From: Panagrolaimus kolymaensis
Lineage: Eukaryota; Nematoda; Chromadorea; Rhabditida; Panagrolaimidae
DNA: 64,000 nt
Direction of reading: 5' to 3'
Assembly: GCA_028622995.1 (NCBI GenBank)
Contig: JAJQJQ010000019.1
Location: 2,604,001-2,668,000, forward strand
Position numbers and translations under genes: made by a program. How positions within the stretch are numbered: the stretch's first letter is position 1; every line of letters begins with the position of its first letter. Of this stretch, positions 59,045-64,000 are shown one piece after another. The notes under the pieces are model-generated. The model worked only from the letters and a program-made list of their open reading frames with translations, was not told the DNA's origin and searched no databases.

Positions 59045-62000
59045 TTGTTTTCCAATCAAAAAATGTTTCGATGGGATATTTTGCCAAATTTTTTGATACC
59101 TAATCATCGATTTCAAACTCTATCAACTTGTATTCCAACGACACGTCTAATCAAAATCAACAAGAATCATCAATCATCAAAATTTTGTTCAAATGAAATT
59201 CACACTTGCAAATACAACTTTATTTCATTTCTTCCAAGATTTTTGTTTGATCAATTTCGATGTTATAGCAATATTTTCTTTTTGGTGATCACATTGCTCC
59301 AACAAATTCCTGATGTTAGTCCAACTGGAAAATATACCACTGCTGTTCCATTCTCGTTCATCTTGTTAATATCAGCTATAAAAGAAATATTTGAAGATTT
59401 GGTGAGTGCCTTTTTTCTTACATTCTTTTGACCTATGTGTATATATGTATTTTCAGAAACGACGAAGAATGGATTATATCGTAAATAATTACATAACATT
59501 GGTGCTTCGAAAAAATGAATGGAAAGAAATTGAATGGAAAAATGTATGTTTTTTGTTGTTGTTCGTTTATCAACAATCATGCCACACACAAACTCAATTT
59601 ACTAACTTTTATTTTGTTTTAGGTCAAAGTTGGTGACATCATCAAAGTAACAGATGGTCAAGTTTTCCCTGCTGATGTGATTCTTCTAACTTCAAGTGAA
59701 CATCATGGTCTTGCATACATTGTAACATCAAATCTTGATGGAGAAACAAATCTCAAAATTCGTCATGCTCCTATTGGATCAATTCATTATAATACCATCG
59801 AGAAGCTTGAAGAAATGAATGCTGAAATAAAATGTGAAGGACCAAACAAAGATTTAGCAAATTTTTCTGGAACCTTAACCATTGATAATCGAAGATATGT
59901 TCTCAAAGCTAATGAATTGCTATTGCGTGGAGCAAAGTTGAAGAATACTGCATGGATTTTTGGTGCCGTGGTTTATACTGGACATGATGCAAAACTCTTA
60001 AGAAATTCTAAAACTGCTCCATTGAAATCTTCCACAATCAACACCATCACAAATTATCGAATCCTTTTTTTGTTCGTTGTTTTAGTAATACTTTCTGTAA
60101 TTTGTGGCGGAATTGCTACTGTTTATAACAAGTATTATCTCAACAATGTATGGTTTCGTGGAAATAATATTGAAACAAATTATGGATGGAATATTCTTAC
60201 ATTTTTTCTTCTTTATCACAATTTGATTCCGATCAGTTTGCAAGTAACGCTCGAATTGGTTCGATTCTTTCAAGCTTTCTTTATTAGTAGAGTAAGTAAC
60301 TTTTTGCTTTGTTGCTTCTTACTTTACTTTACGCTTGTTTTTAGGATAATAAAATGTACGACGAAGAATCGTATACATCTGCAACCGCTCGAACTTCAAA
60401 TCTCAATGAAGAACTTGGTCTCGTGCAATACATTATGACTGATAAAACTGGAACTCTAACAAGAAATTTCATGAAACTCAAACGTTGCTCGGTTCAAGGA
60501 ATAAATTATGGTAACGATGAAGATGACTCATTTCGAGATTTTAGAATTATTGATGATTACAAAAATGAAAATGCAAGTTTTTTCGGTTTTCTAACAAACT
60601 ACTAATTAATAATCCATTTTTTAGTCGTGCCTCATCAATCATTTTCTCACCCTCATGGCTGTTTGTCATACAATTGTACCTAAAAGAAATATTGATGGAA
60701 GAATCGAGTATCATGGATCTTCACCAGATGAAACCGCCATTGTTCGAAGTGCTGCTGAACTTGGAATTGTGTTTCAAATACGAACGCCTGAATTTGTTGT
60801 TATCAAGAAGCTGGGTGAGAATTGCAAATATTACATTGATTACACCATTCATTTCAACAGTGATCGAAAGCGCTCCAGTGTTATTGTTCATGACGATGAT
60901 GGAAATTATGTTTTATACACTAAAGGAGCCGTAAGTTTTGATTCACCTTTCTTCATTAATTTTGCTTACTTCTCTTTTAGGATAATATAATGTTAGCACT
61001 CGTCAAAGAGGATCAAGAAGAGGAACTAAAGGAAGTTGAACAACATTTGTCTGAATATTCCGAGAACGGTTACCGAACTCTTTGCTTTGCTTATCGCTCA
61101 TTGGATTATGACTTTTACAAATCATGGGAAAAACGATATTCCAAAGCTGTTACAGATGTGCCAAATGATGAAGAATTGATTGCAAATTTGGAAGATGAAA
61201 TTGAAAAAGATTTTACTTTTCTTGGTGCAACTGCAATCGAAGACAAACTTCAAGATGTTAGTTTCTATGTTGTTGCTTTTTATCATAATTTCCCATTTTT
61301 TAGTATGTACCTGAAACGATTATGGCAATGAAAGAAGCAAATATCAAAGTTTGGATGTTAACGGGTGATAAAAAAGAAACTGCAATAAATATCGCTCAAT
61401 CAAGTTCTCTTATTGATTCTGAAACTCGTTTGTATGTTATTCAACACGAAGATGATATCCTTACAATTCAACCTCCAGAAGAAAGTAACTTCAGTTTAGC
61501 TATAAGTGGTGATGTTGTCAAAGATATCATTTCGTCGGAGCATGAAAAATTTGTCAAAGAAGTTATGTTACAAGCCACAACAGTCGTATGCTATCGTTTG
61601 ACACCATCACAAAAAGCTGAAATAGTTGAAATGGTTCGAAAAGCTTCAAAAGCAGTAGTTTTATCAATTGGTGATGGTGCAAATGATGTTGCGATGATTC
61701 AAGCTGCAAATGTCGGAGTTGGAATTATTGGTCAAGAAGGTCTTCAAGCTGCTTCATCAAGTGATTACTCCATTGCACAATTTCATTTTCTACGCCGTTT
61801 ACTTCTTGTTCATGGAGCATTCAATCATGATCGAACTGTGAAAGTTATTCTTTATAGTTTTTACAAGAATATCTGCTTTACAATCATTCAATTATGGTTT
61901 GCATTATTTTCTGGATTCTCTGAAAAAACTTTCTTCGATCGGTAAATTTGCACTCTTTTGTGGCTAATTTTATGTTGCATTTTTTAGATGGATGATTGCT

Positions 62001-62704
62001 GCATTCAATGTTATATTCACTGCATTTCCACCTATCATGCTTGGGCTCTTTGATCGACCAATAGAATCTAAAACAATTCTCAAATATCCTCAACTATATC
62101 GAATTCTTCAAGAAAATTCTTTTTCCAATCGTGTATTCAGTTTATGGCTCATTCAATCAATATGGCATTCACTTATTTTATTCTTTCTAACTTATTTTAT
62201 TATGGGTCATTCAGTTTTACTAGATTCTAATCAAGAATGTGGATGGCTAACTATTGGATGTTCTACTTATGCGGTAAAATAAACAAACATATTTATGGAT
62301 TTTCTAACTTCCTTTTTTCAGTATGCTATTTCAACCCTATGTTTGAAAGCTTTTATTGAAGCAAATGAATGGACATTTCAATTAATTTTATCTTGTATTG
62401 CTTCAATGATTTCATGGTTTATCTTTATGATTATATATTCTCAATTATGGTCATGGTTTCAAATTGGAGCTGAAATGAATGGAATGGCATGGATTTTAAT
62501 GACAAGTCCAATATTTTGGTTTGGATTCCTCTTTGTACCTATTGTAACATTATTGATTGATGTAATATTCAAATGGTGAGTAATTTTCGAAAAATTTGAG
62601 CTAATTAATAAAGCTTTTGTTGTTTTTTTAGTGTCAAAACTATTTTCTTCCCATCATCAAGTAATTTGTCATCGTCGTCTTTATGTAACATTAGAAATAT
62701 TTAG
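59045..62704 (+). CDS. ATP8A: Phospholipid-transporting P4-ATPase (flippase), ATP8A/TAT-1 type, 10 exons
   Basis: It moves aminophospholipids, typically phosphatidylserine, to the cytosolic leaflet with ATP, normally with a CDC50-type partner. Exons: 59045-59401, 59457-59543, 59623-60291, 60345-60572, 60625-60930, 60981-61256, 61304-61941, 61988-62273, 62322-62575, 62632-62704; 1057 residues in continuous phase. Features are [10 protein letters not shown]...[16 protein letters not shown] (ATP8A-specific), DGET near 187 (dephosphorylation), LIPISL in helix 4, the phosphorylated Asp in DKTGT near 404, TGDKKETA, and GDGANDVAM near 765. The C-terminal membrane helices are complete, but the tail after them is only about 24 residues, shorter than in vertebrate ATP8A. 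The intron after exon 4 fits only as a GC-AG intron (AAT/GCAAGT). A second Met at 59063 (MFRWD) may be the true start. Confidence 0.93.
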
Positions 62705-63099
62705 TTTGTAATTAAATGTATGTATATATGTATGAATGAATAAATTTGGATTCTTTTTTTGCATTTGTTGATTGCCTTTTTTTTATCTGCATTACTTTTT
62801 CCGATCGAACAACATTTAACTAACAATTTGTGTTTGACGTGATTGAAAATAAGCATTTCGAAGTCCGAAGTCTTTGACGAACAAAAAACATAGACATTGT
62901 TGCTGTTTATCATATTTAATTCTCATTCCACTTATTTTTAATTTTATATAATAATTATGGATAATTGGTTTCCGTCTGGGTTAGAGAAGCAGCGTCAATA
63001 AGAAACAGAAAAAAAATTAAAAACTCTGAAAACAAAGTTAGCATATTTTTTTATTTTTTTCTTAAAAAGCGTTTTTTCTGTTTTTAAAATTTTTGTTAA
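62705..63099. other. Intergenic region between flippase and third 7TM receptor copy
   Basis: About 395 bases holding the flippase 3' UTR (TGAATAAAT near 62733) and the upstream region of the next gene. No RNA gene or repeat was recognised. Confidence 0.45.
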
Positions 63100-63975
63100 A
63101 TGAATTCAGAAAATAATAATAATATTTTTTTGCCATGGATAATATTAATCAATAATCTAATAACTTTATTTTGTTCTTTTTTTGCTACAATTTTATCAAT
63201 TTTACTTTTAATTTGTCATCATCGTAATCGCCACCTTGTTCCATATTCGCCGATTATGAATTTATATATATTTTTTATTATTTTAACTGGATTTATTGCA
63301 TCTTCAGCTTCAATATTTATGTTAATCTTTTGGCGACCAAATAATTCAATTTATAATGCAAAAATTTTATTTATTTTAGGCGGAATTTCTTCTCAAGTTT
63401 TAACTTATATTCGCGATTCGAAGGATTAATTTAGTGGTATTTTATATGCTTCTTTCAACAATTATTTTTGTATTTATACCTAATTTGGCTGCGGTAATTG
63501 CACATGTAAGTTTGTGAGGGAAACTAAAAACTACGGAAACCACAAATTTAAAAGTTTCTTAATCTCAAAACAAAAACCGAAGGAAATTGATCAAAAATAA
63601 TTTTCTTTTTTGAGAGTTACAAAATTAAAGAATTTAATTAATTACATTCAAAGTGAAAAAAACTATATGTTTAATTTTTACTTCAACGAATAATCAAACT
63701 TAACTTTTAAAACTTTTTGCATTTACTCTTCTTTTTATTTTTTTTGTTTCATGAATTATTATTTTTTGCAGCTTTATTATTTCAAAATGCCTGATTATAT
63801 TGGCCCATATGGTGCTACTCTAACCACGGTGAACATGGCAGTTTGTTCATTAATGTATTGGAGAATGTTTAGAAAATCTATCGCATCTTCTTCCACTCAA
63901 CCCAATGTTGCTATTGCTGGTGGCGGTGCACCCACAAGTTTTGTAACTCCAATAAATAATAAATTGTTTTTCTAA
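63100..63975 (+). pseudogene. Internally deleted copy of the 7TM receptor family
   Basis: The N-terminal part (63100 to about 63412: FLPWIILINNLITL, SPIMNLYI, LIFWRPNNSIYNAKILF) aligns with the first two to three helices of the receptor at 57044. The frame then hits TAA at 63427-63429. Shifted by one base, 63419-63505 (RRINLVVFYMLLSTIIFVFIP...) continues with the penultimate helix, and 63772-63975 (LYYFKMPDYIGPYGATL...) gives the last helix and tail with a good GTAAGT...TTGCAG intron. The roughly 150 residues containing the DRC motif and the middle helices are missing at the junction. It is therefore probably a pseudogene made by an internal deletion. An assembly error is a second possibility. 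Confidence 0.65.
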
Positions 63976-64000
63976 AATAAATAAATAAAAGAAATTTAAA

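Overview
The window looks like nematode nuclear DNA. It is very A/T-rich, most genes have many small introns (about 44-70 bases, typically GT...TTTTTAG or TTTTCAG), and it holds three members of a nematode-type seven-transmembrane receptor family. The animal genes are unmistakable: SEPSECS, PRPF38A, MED11, HSP70, an ATP8A-type flippase and a giant bark beetle/Anakonda-like protein. I cannot name the species or place the clade. All exon models were built by hand from splice sites, reading phase and family knowledge.

Layout: 1-430, 3' end of an unrecognised acidic-tailed gene; 852-2287 (-), 7TM receptor; 3228-4892 (+), a MED11-like paralogue with a long acidic C-terminal extension; 5035-6639 (-), an intronless HSP70 broken by an in-frame TGA; 6985-8699 (-), SEPSECS; 9004-9894 (+), PRPF38A; 9995-10494 (-), the ordinary short MED11; 19044-46580 (+), a 20-exon bark beetle-like gene coding for about 3245 residues; 57044-58615 (+), a second 7TM receptor; 59045-62704 (+), an ATP8A/TAT-1-type P4-ATPase; 63100-63975 (+), an internally deleted third 7TM receptor copy.

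The most unusual feature is a domain from about 12.17 to 56.62 kb. It covers the 5' flank, the introns and the 10-kb 3' flank of the bark-like gene. In it a short directional motif, CAGTT followed by T/A-rich sequence (mostly CAGTTTT, CAGTTTA, CAGTTAA), recurs about every 60-80 bases, always on the + strand. It avoids exons and is essentially absent from neighbouring genes. Each unit reads as CAGTT, then an A/T-rich spacer of about 40 bases, then a more complex 18-28-base block just before the next CAGTT. This geometry resembles the arrangement of nematode piRNA (21U-RNA) genes: a short upstream core motif, a roughly 40-nt A/T-rich gap, then a unique short RNA. A piRNA-like small-RNA gene array is my leading but unproven hypothesis. 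Four of the five shortest introns of the gene also carry one copy, three of them 22-23 bases before the 3' splice site, so a splicing-related role is the main alternative.

The 3' flank (46.8-56.6 kb) contains diverged copies of pieces of the 5' flank and introns, and a broken copy of an SRCR exon, so the domain has grown by local duplication. MITEs with clear target-site duplications (three hAT-like, one piggyBac-like) and two weaker fold-back candidates interrupt the array. No tRNA, rRNA, CRISPR or autonomous transposon gene was recognised.
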